From the NCBI RefSeq assembly GCF_023656415.1, contig NZ_JAMOIL010000001.1, forward strand, positions 62,001-126,000: 64,000 bases of DNA, given 5' to 3'. This DNA comes from Nocardioides bruguierae (GTDB taxonomy: Bacteria > Actinomycetota > Actinomycetes > Propionibacteriales > Nocardioidaceae). Shown piece after piece: positions 39,020 to 48,241 of the stretch (position 1 is the stretch's first letter; each line of letters begins with the position of its first letter). Below the pieces are notes generated by a model that saw nothing but the letters and a program-made list of their open reading frames with translations, was not told where the DNA came from and did no database searches. A program made the translations under genes and the position numbers.

Positions 39020-41767
39020 ATGGCCGGGCCGATCCGGATCAGCATCCTCGCCGACGGGTCCAACGCCAACCGCGCGTTCGCGTCGGTCTCGGCCAACGCC
39101 GGCGGGATGGGCGTGCGCGTGGGGAAGGCCGGCAAGGCGCTCGGCCTTGCCGTGGCCGCCGGCACCGCGGTCGCGGGCGCCGCGGCGCTGAAGTTCGCCG
39201 CCGACTCGGTGAAGTCGGCCTCCGACGCCCAGCAGTCCCTCGGCGCGACCGAGACCGTGTTCGGCAAGTACGCCCGCAGCGTCGTCAAGCGCAGCAACGA
39301 GGCCGCCACCGCGGTGGGCATCTCGGCCAACGAGTACCGCGAGCTGTCCAACGTCGTGGGGGCCTCGCTGACCGGCGCCGGGGTCTCCATCAAGGAGGCC
39401 AGCTCGCTGACGGCCGACCTGAACAAGCGGGCCGCCGACATGGCCGCGACCTTCGGCGGCACTACCCGCGAAGCCGTCGAGGCCGTCTCCTCGGCACTGC
39501 GCGGCGAGACCGACCCGATCGAGCGCTACGGCGTCTCGATCAAGCAGGCCGACGTCAACGCCCGCCTCGCCGCTCTCGGCCAGGACGAGCTCACCGGCGC
39601 GGCGGCCAAGCAGGCCGAGATGCAGGCCCGCCTGGACCTGATCTTCTCCAAGACCGCCAAGACCCAGGGCGCGTTCGCCAAGGAGTCCGACACCCTCGCC
39701 CACCAGCAGCAGGTCCTGGGCGCCCAGTTCGAGAACGTCAAGGCCAAGATCGGCTCCGCGCTGCTGCCGGTCCTCACCCAGGCGTTCTCCTACGTGAACA
39801 CCACGGTCGTCCCCGCGGTGGAGAAGTTCGGCGCCGCCATGCGCGACAAGCTGGCGCCCGTCTTCGACCGGATCAAGGAGGCCGCGGACCAGCTCGCTCA
39901 GCGGCTGCAGCCGGTGGCCGACTGGTTCCGCTCGAACCCCGACCTCATCAAGGGCGCGGGCATCGCCCTGGGCATCGCGGCCGCCGCAGCTGGAGTGCTG
40001 GCCCTCGCTATGGGCGCGGTCGCCGTCGCCACGTCCCCCATCACCCTGACCGTCCTCGCGATCGCTGCGCTGGGCGCCGGGTTCGCCTACGCCTACAAGC
40101 ACTCCGAGACCTTCCGCAACGGGGTGCAGGCCATCGGCGCGGCCTTCCAGAGCCTGATCGCCACCGTGACCCCGATCGTCCAGCAGATCGTGGCCGCGGT
40201 CGTCGGCAAGTTCCAGGAGATGCGGCCCCAGCTGCAGGCAATCTGGCAGTCCATTCAGTCGATCGTCCGCTCGGCGCTGTCCATCATCCAGTCCGTCATC
40301 AAGGCGGTCACCGGGGCCATCAAGGCGATCTGGCAGAACTTCGGCGGCACGATCCTGCGCTTCATCACGACGACGCTGACGAACGTCGTGAACGTCATCA
40401 AGGGCGTCTTCAAGATCATCCAGGGCGTCTTCAAGGTCGTGTCCTCGGCGCTCAAGGGCGACTGGTCCGGCCTGTGGGACGGCATCAAGATGATCGTCTC
40501 CGGCGCCGTCGGCGTCGTGAAGGGCATCATCAGCCAGGCCTGGAACGTCATCCGCACGCTGACCTCCGCTGCCTGGACCGCGCTGAAGCTCGTGGTCTCC
40601 AAGGCCTGGGACGGCATCAAGAGCGCCGTGACCTCCGGCATCAGCGGTGCCGTCGGCCTGGTCCGCGGCCTGCCGGGCAAGATCACCAGCGCCCTGGGCA
40701 GCCTCGGCTCCCTGCTCGAGCAGGCCGGCACGGACCTGATCCAGGGTCTCATCGACGGGATCACCAGCAAGGTCGACGACCTGCGCGGCTACCTGAACCA
40801 GGTCACAGACCTCATCCCCGACTGGAAGGGCCCCGCGGACAAGGACCGCAACCTGCTCACCCCGGCCGGCCAGATGATCATGCAGGGCCTCATCGACGGG
40901 ATCAGCGACCAGCTGCCCAACCTCGAGACCGTGCTGGGTCGCATCACCACCAGGGTCCCCGAGGCCATCACCAAGGTCCGCGACGCCCTGGAGACCGAGC
41001 GCGACCGCATCGCCGGCATCGTCGACAGCCTGAGCTCCAAGTTCGACTCGCTCTCGACCAGCGTCGCCGACGCCTTCACCCCGGACCTGTTCCAGGCCGG
41101 GAGCGCCGGGGAGTTCATCCGCCAGTCCCGCGACGCCATCGGCAGCCTGCGCCACATCCGCGCCGCGTGGCGCAAGCTCACCAGCTGGGGCATCAACCCC
41201 GAGTTCTTGTCCCAGCTGTTCGCCTCCGGCAACGGGGCCCTGATCATCGACATGGCCAAGGGCAGCCGCAAGGGCGCTCGCACCGCCGCGCGGCTCTCCC
41301 GCCAGGTCGGCCAGCTCGCCGGCGGGCTCGGCAACCAGGTGGCCACCGAGCGGTACGGCCCGAAGCTCGACAAGACCAACCAGCTCCTCGCCGACGTCCG
41401 CGGGCTGATCAAGGGCCTGCCGTCGGTCAAGGACCTCACCGCCTTCACCAAGGGTGCGAGGGCCGACAGCCGCCTCACCACCGGCAGCAGGAAGCGCCGC
41501 GGCGACATCGCCGAGGTCGGCGCCGGCTCGAGCGGCCGCAGGGTCAGCACCAGCCGCTCCAGCAGGAGCGCCCCGGACGCCGAGGACCTGCTCGCCCAGC
41601 TCATCGAGGTGGTGAAGGACTTCACCCGGGAACAGCGCCAACGCGACCGGGAGACGGTCCGCACCATGGGGGCCGCGGTCGTGAAGTCCGGCGACGTGTT
41701 CGCCGAACGGCTGAACCACTCCCTCGTGCGGGGCGTGCGCATGGCCGGCACCCGGAGGGGCTTCTGA
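39020..41767 (+). CDS. Tail tape measure protein
   Basis: 915 residues from ATG 39020 (GTG 39017 adds one). RISILADGSNANRAFASVSA starts a lambda/TP901-type N-terminus; SVKSASDAQQSLGATETVFG and ADMAATFGGTTREAVEAVSS are core motifs, and SLTGAGVSIKEASSLTADLN follows. Two hydrophobic spans (GIALGIAAAAAGVLALAMGA; AVATSPITLTVLAIAALGAG) lie near residues 315-355. The C-terminal third is helical and ends basic (RMAGTRRGF). Predicted tail about 137 nm by the usual rule. It is the last recognisable virion gene of element 2. Confidence 0.92.
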   Translation: MAGPIRISILADGSNANRAFASVSANAGGMGVRVGKAGKALGLAVAAGTAVAGAAALKFAADSVKSASDAQQSLGATETVFGKYARSVVKRSNEAATAVGISANEYRELSNVVGASLTGAGVSIKEASSLTADLNKRAADMAATFGGTTREAVEAVSSALRGETDPIERYGVSIKQADVNARLAALGQDELTGAAAKQAEMQARLDLIFSKTAKTQGAFAKESDTLAHQQQVLGAQFENVKAKIGSALLPVLTQAFSYVNTTVVPAVEKFGAAMRDKLAPVFDRIKEAADQLAQRLQPVADWFRSNPDLIKGAGIALGIAAAAAGVLALAMGAVAVATSPITLTVLAIAALGAGFAYAYKHSETFRNGVQAIGAAFQSLIATVTPIVQQIVAAVVGKFQEMRPQLQAIWQSIQSIVRSALSIIQSVIKAVTGAIKAIWQNFGGTILRFITTTLTNVVNVIKGVFKIIQGVFKVVSSALKGDWSGLWDGIKMIVSGAVGVVKGIISQAWNVIRTLTSAAWTALKLVVSKAWDGIKSAVTSGISGAVGLVRGLPGKITSALGSLGSLLEQAGTDLIQGLIDGITSKVDDLRGYLNQVTDLIPDWKGPADKDRNLLTPAGQMIMQGLIDGISDQLPNLETVLGRITTRVPEAITKVRDALETERDRIAGIVDSLSSKFDSLSTSVADAFTPDLFQAGSAGEFIRQSRDAIGSLRHIRAAWRKLTSWGINPEFLSQLFASGNGALIIDMAKGSRKGARTAARLSRQVGQLAGGLGNQVATERYGPKLDKTNQLLADVRGLIKGLPSVKDLTAFTKGARADSRLTTGSRKRRGDIAEVGAGSSGRRVSTSRSSRSAPDAEDLLAQLIEVVKDFTREQRQRDRETVRTMGAAVVKSGDVFAERLNHSLVRGVRMAGTRRGF

Positions 41768-42474
41768 TGACGCGCGCAGCATCCGTGGCCGCAACCGCCA
41801 CCCTCGTGCACGACTACACGATGGACGACGTCGAGCGGATCGCCTGGTCAGCCGCCCACCGGCTTCGAGCGCCCGTCCTCACTCTCGAGGACGGGCACGA
41901 GGCTGCCTGGCACGGCGTGGTCGAGCATCTCTACGGCAGCGAGGACTGTCCCCACTTCCACGACCTGATGAACAGCGCCGTCGCCGCCGTCGCCGCCGAG
42001 ATCCGCGCCCATCACCAGAACCACGGCGTGAACGCCGACACCGGCGAGGTGCGGCCGGCGTTCCACAAGTACTGGCTGCCGGTCATGGTGCCGTTCGCGG
42101 ACTTCACCGACACCCTCGTCGAGCGCATGGCGCTCCCGCAGGTCCTGGGCCTGCTCACCGACACCGAGTACGAGGCGATCGCAGCTCTGGCAGCTCACGG
42201 CTCCGGCCGAGCCGCAGCCGCCGCGCTGGGCATCAACGACAAGGCCTTCTACGAACGTGTGCGCAAGGCCCGGGCCAAGGCCGTCGCGGCATGGTTCGAC
42301 GCCGAAGCTCCAGCCCCACGGTCCACGGTTCGCGCCGACGGCGAGGTCCAGTGCCGCGCCGGCCACGCCCGGTCCGAGCACGGCTACCTGACCGGCAGCG
42401 GCGACGCCCAGCGGTGGCGCTGCAGGGCCTGCGTCAACGCGGCCGAGCGCCGACGCTGGGCCCGCAGCCGCTGA
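41767..42474 (+). CDS. Sigma-factor-like HTH protein with zinc-ribbon tail
   Basis: 235 residues, ATG overlapping the tape measure stop by one base (TGATG). The middle, LGLLTDTEYEAIAALAAHGS then GRAAAAALGINDKAFYERVR, looks like a sigma region 4-type HTH, while the N-terminus (MDDVERIAWSAAHRLRA) resembles the start of phage sigma-like regulators. The C-terminal CRAGHARSEHGYLTGSGDAQ then WRCRACVNAAERRR is a zinc ribbon of the type seen in HNH-linked proteins. A distal tail gene would be expected here instead. It may control element or helper late transcription. Confidence 0.6.
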   Translation: MTRAASVAATATLVHDYTMDDVERIAWSAAHRLRAPVLTLEDGHEAAWHGVVEHLYGSEDCPHFHDLMNSAVAAVAAEIRAHHQNHGVNADTGEVRPAFHKYWLPVMVPFADFTDTLVERMALPQVLGLLTDTEYEAIAALAAHGSGRAAAAALGINDKAFYERVRKARAKAVAAWFDAEAPAPRSTVRADGEVQCRAGHARSEHGYLTGSGDAQRWRCRACVNAAERRRWARSR

Positions 42475-42834
42475 CCATCACACGCGCGCGGCGGTGGCAC
42501 ACGGCGCGCACCGCGGTCCTGCTGACCAGCAACCCGCCCGCGGTGCCGCCGCGAAGGTGGTGGCGCTGAGACCGCAGGCCGATTGGCTCGTGCCTCTCAG
42601 GACGAGGTGGACCTGATCGGTAGGGAGAAGCCCAGCCGGCCACTCGTCGTAGGTCTGTCCTGATGCGTTCTGAATGCTCACGACTCACGCAACCTATCAG
42701 CCGGGCTGGCGTTGGCAAGGGCCTGCTCAGCGACGCCGGGCCTTGGTGGTGGGGGCCTGTGGAAGACATCCCGCGACTGTCGGAGCGGCGTGGCAGTCTC
42801 CGGTCCGACGGACCCACCGGAGGCAGGAGCACGC
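42475..42834. other. 360-bp region, possible small leftward gene
   Basis: No rightward gene. A leftward frame from GTG 42681 to 42478 (67 residues, start SIQNASGQTYDEWPAGLLPT) is possible but has no ribosome site or known family. The region includes GC-rich repeats and the likely promoter of the next gene. I see no tail gene remnant here. Confidence 0.3.
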
Positions 42835-43476
42835 ATGAACGAGCAGGACCCCGAGTACGACGAGGACGATGCCCAGATCGACCAGGAGATGGCGCTGTGC
42901 GCGGCAGCCATCACCGCCCTGCACAAGCAGGACCATGACGCGCTCGCAGAGGTGGCGAACCTCGTCGCGGAGGAGATGGACCCCGGCCACATCGTCACCA
43001 CGATGGCGTCGCTCGCACTGCTGCTGCACCGATCGCCAGACATGGGGCCTGAGTCGCTGACTTTCATGCTCAACGCGCAGGCATCGGGGGCGTACCTGGG
43101 GGAGGGCGAGAAGGACGGTTTCCTGGGGGAGGAGTTCCTGGACCTGCTCGAGGACAGCATGGCCGCACAGCTGCGTGACCATCCCGATGGCGGCGAGGAC
43201 GACCTGTTCTCGGAGCAGGGCGAGCAGCTCCTGGCGCTGTACGACCGCCGGCCCGGGTCATCCGTGATCGTGCGCATGGGGGTGGTCGCGGCGAGCACGA
43301 TGTTGATCAACCTTCTGCTGGAGATGTACACGCCTGGGCTGCAGAAGCGGCGGTCGCCCGAGGCCGCGACGAAGTACGCCCTCCTGGCAGCTCGTGCAGC
43401 CCTCCGCCGGGAGCCGATCCCCAACGTGTTCTCGGCGGAGTGGGACGACCTGGACCCCGAGGCCCCGGACGCCTGA
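42835..43476 (+). CDS. Acidic hypothetical protein
   Basis: 213 residues from ATG 42835, preceded by AGGCAGGAG. Very acidic and helical: NEQDPEYDEDDAQIDQEMAL, then FLGEEFLDLLEDSMAAQLRD. No family recognised. It stands with its own upstream region, so may be expressed independently of the tail genes. Confidence 0.6.
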   Translation: MNEQDPEYDEDDAQIDQEMALCAAAITALHKQDHDALAEVANLVAEEMDPGHIVTTMASLALLLHRSPDMGPESLTFMLNAQASGAYLGEGEKDGFLGEEFLDLLEDSMAAQLRDHPDGGEDDLFSEQGEQLLALYDRRPGSSVIVRMGVVAASTMLINLLLEMYTPGLQKRRSPEAATKYALLAARAALRREPIPNVFSAEWDDLDPEAPDA

Positions 43477-43512
43477 GCGGTGGTGTCGGTGCTCGTCGCT
43501 ACGGTCGAGGCC

Positions 43513-43635
43513 ATGACCGACACCACCACGTGCAAGGAGTGCGGCGCGCTCGTCGCGGCCACACGCGAGCAGGACCACGAGGAGTTCCATGCCACCATCG
43601 AGGCGCTGATCGACCTGGCGCACCGCAAGGACTGA
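43513..43635 (+). CDS. 40-residue zinc-finger-like protein
   Basis: ATG 43513 opens 40 residues: TDTTTCKECGALVAATREQD then HEEFHATIEALIDL. Cys-x2-Cys and His-x3-His spaced as in a classical small zinc finger; similar mini-proteins recur in actinophages. A strong terminator follows 6 bp after the stop. Confidence 0.6.
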   Translation: MTDTTTCKECGALVAATREQDHEEFHATIEALIDLAHRKD

Positions 43636-43641
43636 GCAGCA

Positions 43642-43679
43642 CGACGCCCCGACCACCGCGGCTGGTGGTCGGGGCGTCG
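43642..43679. terminator. 16-bp hairpin between convergent genes
   Basis: 43642-43657 pairs perfectly with 43664-43679 (arms beginning CGACGCCCCGACC) across a six-base loop, separating the rightward and leftward genes. Confidence 0.8.
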
Positions 43680-43689
43680 GTGGGTGTGG

Positions 43690-43992
43690 CTACAGCCCGG
43701 CCTCCTCCGAGGCATGGCCGGCGTCGCGCAGCAGTTGCGTCATGTGCCGGCGCAGCAGGTCGGCCTCGTGGAGGCTGAGGCGGTGCACCGAGGTCGACGG
43801 CGCGGCCTCGAGCTCCACCCAGGCGGGGCCGTCGTCCCAGCTGCGCAGCGCGGTGCGCATGCCGGGGATCTCCTCGACGTCCGAGCCGCCGACGTGCAGC
43901 TGGTGCTCCTCGGCACCGAGCTCGCACCACGAGAAGGTCGAGCAGGGCGAATCGCTCGTCACGAGGGCGCGCGAAGTCGTAGAATCGTTCAT
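43690..43992 (-). CDS. Hypothetical protein, DUF6907-like
   Basis: 100 residues, ATG 43992 after GAGGAACG. STFSWCELGAEEHQLHVGGS has the W-C-x4-E-x-H pattern of DUF6907, and ALRSWDDGPAWVELEAA then HRLSLHEADLLRRHMTQLLR completes the family layout. Element 1 carries a related gene (22403-23077). Function unknown. Confidence 0.6.
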   Translation of the reverse strand: MNDSTTSRALVTSDSPCSTFSWCELGAEEHQLHVGGSDVEEIPGMRTALRSWDDGPAWVELEAAPSTSVHRLSLHEADLLRRHMTQLLRDAGHASEEAGL

Positions 43993-44019
43993 GGTTCGTT
44001 CCTCACAGGTCGGATCACC

Positions 44020-44062
44020 GGCCCCGACGGTGTTGCACCACCGCTTCGGGGCCTCTTGTTTT
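44020..44062 (+). terminator. Rightward terminator with T-rich tail
   Basis: GGCCCCGA (44020-44027) pairs with TTCGGGGCC (44045-44053), followed by TCTTGTTTT. It would stop rightward transcription before the leftward genes at the right end. Confidence 0.65.
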
Positions 44063-44193
44063 CTCGGGTCGCCGTCGTCACGACGGGCTTCGCTGCGCCT
44101 CGCCTCCTGTCGGGTGCGGTCGTGGGACGATGTGTGGTGTTCGTGAGCCCCTGGTGTTGCTGTGAGAGGTGTGCCGGGGGCTCCGGCGTTGTC

Positions 44194-44424
44194 TCAGGAC
44201 CGTCCGGTGCGCTCGAGCAGCGCAGCCAAGCCCTGGACGTCGTGATGGACCGGGGCCAGGCCCCGGCCGTGGCGGATGAGGTCCTCGAGCTCGTCGACGC
44301 TCAGTCGCACCGTCGGCGTCCAGGCGGCCTCCGCCTGCTCCCGCGGGGTCATCTGCGCGATCGCCTGATCCGACGTCGCGAGCACGGCACCGGCGGCGTC
44401 GATGCACTCCTGCTCGGTGGGCAT
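44194..44424 (-). CDS. Hypothetical protein
   Basis: 76 residues from ATG 44424, preceded by AAAGGGGAC. PTEQECIDAAGAVLATSDQA and PTVRLSVDELEDLIRHGRGL are helical and acidic. Nearest gene to attR of element 2. No family recognised; the excisionase function is not obvious from the sequence. Confidence 0.55.
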   Translation of the reverse strand: MPTEQECIDAAGAVLATSDQAIAQMTPREQAEAAWTPTVRLSVDELEDLIRHGRGLAPVHHDVQGLAALLERTGRS

Positions 44425-44516
44425 GTGTCCCCTTTCATTCCAGGATATTGCAGGCCACACCGCTCCTGAACTGCTCGTTTGTCAGCCGTGACCCAACAGC
44501 GCTCAGCCCACCACAG

Positions 44517-44537
44517 TGCGCGACTACCTGGACTGAC
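44517..44537 (+). repeat. attR core of element 2
   Basis: 21 bp identical to 27451-27471. The orphaned rpoD end (CGACTACCTGGACTGA) is followed directly by the native rpoD terminator. Confidence 0.92.
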
Positions 44538-44557
44538 CAGCAGCACCCGGCACGCAC

Positions 44558-44596
44558 GACGAGGGCCGCCCACCAGCACGGTGGGCGGCCCTCGTC
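44558..44596 (+). terminator. Original rpoD terminator, now separated from its gene
   Basis: 44558-44574 pairs perfectly over 17 bp with 44580-44596 across AGCAC. It is 20 bp from attR and would have followed rpoD before integration. It now serves the convergent arabinofuranosidase gene. Confidence 0.8.
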
Positions 44597-44615
44597 GCGT
44601 TCTGGCCGGGTGTGC

Positions 44616-46127
44616 TCAGCCCAGCGAGACCGCCGTCCACGAGACCGGCGGCAGCTCGACGGTCAGGACCCCGTCGACGAGGTCGACCACGCGGGGGGCC
44701 GCCGTCGTCACCCGCTCCGGCTGCTCGAGGGTGTTGCGGGCGTGCGGGTCCGCGTCGTGGAGCTGGTGGGCCTCGAGCACGGCGACGGCGCCGAGGGAAC
44801 GCACGTCGACCTCGACGCTGCAGGACTCGGTGGTGCTGCGGTTGACGAGGAAGACGGCGCCCTGGCCGGTCTCGGCGTCGTGGGTGGCCAGGGCGTCGAC
44901 CGTGTCGACCTCGCCGTAGGTGGCCGTCCGGTGCCGGGTCGTCTCCACCGGCACCTGGAGCGCCACGCCCCGCGCGAGGCGGGAGGTGAGGGCGAACGGG
45001 AAGTAGGTGGTCTGGCGCCACACGGGCCCACCCGGCTCCGTCATGATCGGGGCGATGACGTTGACCAGCTGGGCCAGGCTGGCGGCCCGGACCCGGTCGG
45101 CGTGCCGGAGCAGGCTCATCATGAGGCTGCCCACCACGACGGCGTCGGCCACGGTGTAGACGTTCTCCAGCAGGCGCGGGGCGACCGGCCAGGTGTCGAT
45201 CCCCGTGATCTGCTCGACGCTGCGGAAGTGGTCGAGGTACCAGACGTTCCACTCGTCGAAGCTGATGGCGAGGGTCTTCTCGCTGCGGGTGAGGGCCTTC
45301 ACGTGGTCGGCGGTCGCGGCCACGGTGCGGATGAACCGGTCCATGTCGACCGAGGAGGCGAGGAACGAGGCCAGGTCACCGTCGCGTTCCTCGTAGTAGG
45401 CGTGGCAGGAGATGTAGTCGACGTCCTCGTAGGTGTGCTCCAGGACGACGCGCTCCCACTCGCCGAACGTCGGCATGGCGGCGCTGGAGGAGCCGCAGAC
45501 CACGAGCTCGACCTCGGGGTCCAGCTGGCGCATGGCCTTCGCGGTCTGGGACGCCAGCTTGCCGTAGTCGTCGGCGCTGCGGTGCCCGAGCTGCCAGGGG
45601 CCGTCCATCTCGTTGCCCAGGCACCACATGCGCACCCCGAAGGCCTGCTTGCTGCCGTGCTCGCCGCGCAGGTCGCTCAGCGCGGTGCCGGAGGTGACGT
45701 TGCAGTACTCGAGGAGGTCGAGCGCCTCCTGGGTGCCCCGGGTGCCGAGGTTCACCGCGAGCATCAGCTCGGAGCTGGCGCGCTCGAGCCATCGGGCGAA
45801 CTCGTGCAGGCCCACCTCGTTGGTCTCGGTGGAGTGCCAGGCGAGGTCCAGCCGGCGGGGGCGCTCCTCCCGCGGGCCCACCGAGTCCTCCCAGCGGAAG
45901 CCCGAGACGAAGTTGCCGCCGGGGTAGCGCACGGTGCTGACCCCGAGCTCGCGGACCAGGTCCAGCACGTCGGTGCGGAAGCCCTCCTCGTCGGCGGTGG
46001 GATGGGTGGGTTCGTAGATGCCGTCGTAGACGCAGCGGCCGAGGTGCTCGACGAACGAGCCGAAGACGCGGCGATCGATGGAGCCGACACGGAAGCGGGG
46101 GTCGATCGTGAGGCGTGCGGAGTGCAT
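44616..46127 (-). CDS. abfA: Alpha-L-arabinofuranosidase (GH51)
   Basis: 503 residues from ATG 46127, with GAAGGAC upstream; the frame is open further but no other start fits. FGSFVEHLGRCVYDGIYEPT opens the GH51 barrel, MWCLGNEMDGPWQLGHRSAD holds the acid/base Glu, and AISFDEWNVWYLDHFRS the nucleophile Glu. There is no signal peptide, so it acts in the cytoplasm on arabino-oligosaccharides imported by the ABC transporter encoded by the next genes, releasing L-arabinose. A C-terminal beta-sandwich domain ends the protein. It is last in the operon behind the LacI operator. Confidence 0.95.
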   Translation of the reverse strand: MHSARLTIDPRFRVGSIDRRVFGSFVEHLGRCVYDGIYEPTHPTADEEGFRTDVLDLVRELGVSTVRYPGGNFVSGFRWEDSVGPREERPRRLDLAWHSTETNEVGLHEFARWLERASSELMLAVNLGTRGTQEALDLLEYCNVTSGTALSDLRGEHGSKQAFGVRMWCLGNEMDGPWQLGHRSADDYGKLASQTAKAMRQLDPEVELVVCGSSSAAMPTFGEWERVVLEHTYEDVDYISCHAYYEERDGDLASFLASSVDMDRFIRTVAATADHVKALTRSEKTLAISFDEWNVWYLDHFRSVEQITGIDTWPVAPRLLENVYTVADAVVVGSLMMSLLRHADRVRAASLAQLVNVIAPIMTEPGGPVWRQTTYFPFALTSRLARGVALQVPVETTRHRTATYGEVDTVDALATHDAETGQGAVFLVNRSTTESCSVEVDVRSLGAVAVLEAHQLHDADPHARNTLEQPERVTTAAPRVVDLVDGVLTVELPPVSWTAVSLG

Positions 46128-46240
46128 GGGAAGTCCTTCTGGGTCAGCAGGGAGCGCCCGGCGCGACGTGCGCCGGCGCCCGAGGGCAGGAGGTCGGGGA
46201 CGACCGGGGGAGGAGGGGTGGCTGAGCGGCCGCCGGTGGC

Positions 46241-47191
46241 CTACTTGACGCCGCCCATGGTCAGGCCGCCGCGCCAGTACCGCTGGAGGCACAGGAAGGC
46301 CACGACGAGCGGCACCACGGAGACGAGCGCGCCGGTGACGACGAGGTTCCAGACCTGCTCGCCGCCGGAGCCCACCGACGAGAGCCGCTGCCACTGGCCG
46401 AGGCCCACGGTGATCGGCAGCAGGTCCGGGTCGTTGAGCATCGCCAGCGGCAGGAAGTAGTTGTTCCACGCGGCGACCATCGTGAGCAGCAGGACGGTCA
46501 CCACGGCCGGTCGCAGGAGGGGCAGGACGACCCGCGCGAAGATGCGCAGCTCGCCCGCCCCGTCCACGCGTGCCGCCTCCAGCAGCTCGGGCGGGATGGA
46601 GTCCTGGATGTAGACACGCATCAGGTAAACGCCGAGCGGGTTGAGCAGCGAGGGCAGGACGACGGCCCAGCGGGTGTCGGTCAGGCCGGCGTTCGCGAGC
46701 ATCACGAACGTGGGGATGACCAGCGCCGTCGGCGGCACCATCACCGCCCCGAGCAGGATCGAGAAGGCCAGGTTGCGTCCGCGGAACCGGTACACGGCGA
46801 AGCCGTAGCCGGCCAGCACCGCCAGCACCGTGGCGCCGACCCCGCTGGTGACCGCGTAGAAGAGCGAGTTGCCCATCCAGCGCCAAAAGATCCCGTCGCT
46901 GCGGGTGCTGAGCTGCACGAGGTTGTCGACGAAGGAGACGTCGTCGTCGAACCACATCGATCCGTGCGCACCGTCGAACAGCGCGGTGTTGGACTTGGTG
47001 GCCGCGACGACCAGCCACCAGACGGGCAGCATGAAGTACGCGGCGGTGAGGACGAGGAACAGGTGCGAGCCCGGGCGCAGCGCGGCCCTACGTCCTCGTG
47101 GCCGGGTGGCCGTGCCGGGGCCGTGCGCCGGGTCGGGCTGCTGTCCGGCGGGTCTGGTGGTCGCGACGCCGTCCGAGGTGGTGGTCGTCAT
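46241..47191 (-). CDS. Sugar ABC transporter permease (AraQ/MalG type)
   Basis: 316 residues from ATG 47191. Six membrane helices follow a disordered start; LLEAARVDGAGELRIFARVV is the EAA loop that contacts the ATPase. VPPTALVIPTFVMLANAGLT and NYFLPLAMLNDPDLLPITVG are typical of the family. With the neighbouring permease it forms the channel for arabinosides. It overlaps the neighbour's stop by 4 bp. No ATPase gene is in the cluster, so a shared MsmX/MsiK-type ATPase is expected. Confidence 0.93.
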   Translation of the reverse strand: MTTTTSDGVATTRPAGQQPDPAHGPGTATRPRGRRAALRPGSHLFLVLTAAYFMLPVWWLVVAATKSNTALFDGAHGSMWFDDDVSFVDNLVQLSTRSDGIFWRWMGNSLFYAVTSGVGATVLAVLAGYGFAVYRFRGRNLAFSILLGAVMVPPTALVIPTFVMLANAGLTDTRWAVVLPSLLNPLGVYLMRVYIQDSIPPELLEAARVDGAGELRIFARVVLPLLRPAVVTVLLLTMVAAWNNYFLPLAMLNDPDLLPITVGLGQWQRLSSVGSGGEQVWNLVVTGALVSVVPLVVAFLCLQRYWRGGLTMGGVK

Positions 47192-48120
47192 GAGAGTCCG
47201 TTCCGCTTGCGAGTGAGGAAGAGGAAGACGTAGGAGCCGAGGAAGGTCACCAGGCCGAGGGAGAACGAGATCGCCGAGGCGTAGTTGAAGGCCGAGTAGG
47301 AGAAGGCCTGCGCGTAGGCGTACATGTTCGGCGTGTAGTCCGGCGTGATCGCCCCGGGCGCCACGGCCTGGAGGATCGTGGGCTCGTTGAAGAACTGGAG
47401 CGTGCCGATCAGGGAGAAGACGGTGATCAGCACCATCGTCGAGGCGATCATCGGGACCTTGACCCGCAGGGCGGTCTGCAGGCCGTTGGCGCCGTCCAGC
47501 TGCGCCGCCTCGTAGATCTCCTGGTCGATGCCCTGCAGCGCGGAGTAGATGATCACCATGTAGTAGCCCACCCACTGCCAGGTCACGATGTTCACCAGCG
47601 AGGAGAAGATCGAGCCGTGGTCCAGCAGGTCCGGTGCAGGCAGGCCGAGGAGCTCGCTGAGCTGGGTGAAGGGCCCGAAGTCGGGGCTGTAGAGGAAGCC
47701 CCACATCATCGCGCCGATCACGGCAGGCACCGCGTAGGGCACGAAGACCAGGAGCCGGCTCACCGCCGCGAGCCTGGTGGTGAGGCTGTCGAGGACCAGT
47801 GCCACGACGAGCGCGATGCCGAGCTGGAGGGGGACCATCACCAGCGCGAAGGCCAGCACCCGCCGCACGCCCTCGAGGAACGCGGGGTCCGTGAACGCCT
47901 TGGTGTAGTTCTCCAAGCCGCTGAAGCGGGTGCCGAAGGCGAGGCTCTTGGTGTGCAGGCTCAGCCAGAACGCGTAGCCGAGCGGCACCACCAGGAAGGT
48001 GGTGAACACCAGGGCGAAAGGCGCGATGAAGAGCCACCCGGTGCGTTGGCGGCGTCGCGTGAGGACCGAGGGCCCCGGTGCCTCGGCGACCGAGGGCGGG
48101 GAGGCGGTGCGCGAGCTCAT
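47188..48120 (-). CDS. Sugar ABC transporter permease (AraP/MalF type)
   Basis: 310 residues. RTGWLFIAPFALVFTTFLVV is the first helix, and YEAAQLDGANGLQTALRVKV the EAA loop (family consensus EAAxxDGA). The last helix ends FLTRKRNGLS. It pairs with the next permease and the binding protein. About 120 bp separate it from the binding protein gene; this gap holds a triple 12-bp repeat. Confidence 0.93.
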   Translation of the reverse strand: MSSRTASPPSVAEAPGPSVLTRRRQRTGWLFIAPFALVFTTFLVVPLGYAFWLSLHTKSLAFGTRFSGLENYTKAFTDPAFLEGVRRVLAFALVMVPLQLGIALVVALVLDSLTTRLAAVSRLLVFVPYAVPAVIGAMMWGFLYSPDFGPFTQLSELLGLPAPDLLDHGSIFSSLVNIVTWQWVGYYMVIIYSALQGIDQEIYEAAQLDGANGLQTALRVKVPMIASTMVLITVFSLIGTLQFFNEPTILQAVAPGAITPDYTPNMYAYAQAFSYSAFNYASAISFSLGLVTFLGSYVFLFLTRKRNGLS

Positions 48121-48180
48121 GTGTGCTCCTGTCGAGGACGGCGTGAAGCGTGCTGGCCGGGCGTGGCGCCCGCCCCGGTG

Positions 48181-48216
48181 CCGTTTCCGGTGTCGTTTCC
48201 GGTGTCGCTTTCGGGG
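48181..48216. repeat. Short tandem repeat between binding protein and permease genes
   Basis: GTTTCCGGTGTC occurs in near-tandem at about 48182-48205, with a third, altered copy (GCTTTCGGGGTC) following. In the 120-bp gap of an operon, it may affect mRNA stability or simply be a slippage product. Confidence 0.45.
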
Positions 48217-48241
48217 TCGGGCGCGGGCGCCACCGGCCGGC

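Noticed and set aside
38675..41794. Leftward open frame of 1039 codons opposite the second tape measure gene
   Set aside because: Same reason: antisense artefact of GC-rich coding DNA.
42478..42681. 67-residue leftward gene
   Set aside because: Possible but without ribosome site or family; left as a note in the region entry and not called as a gene.
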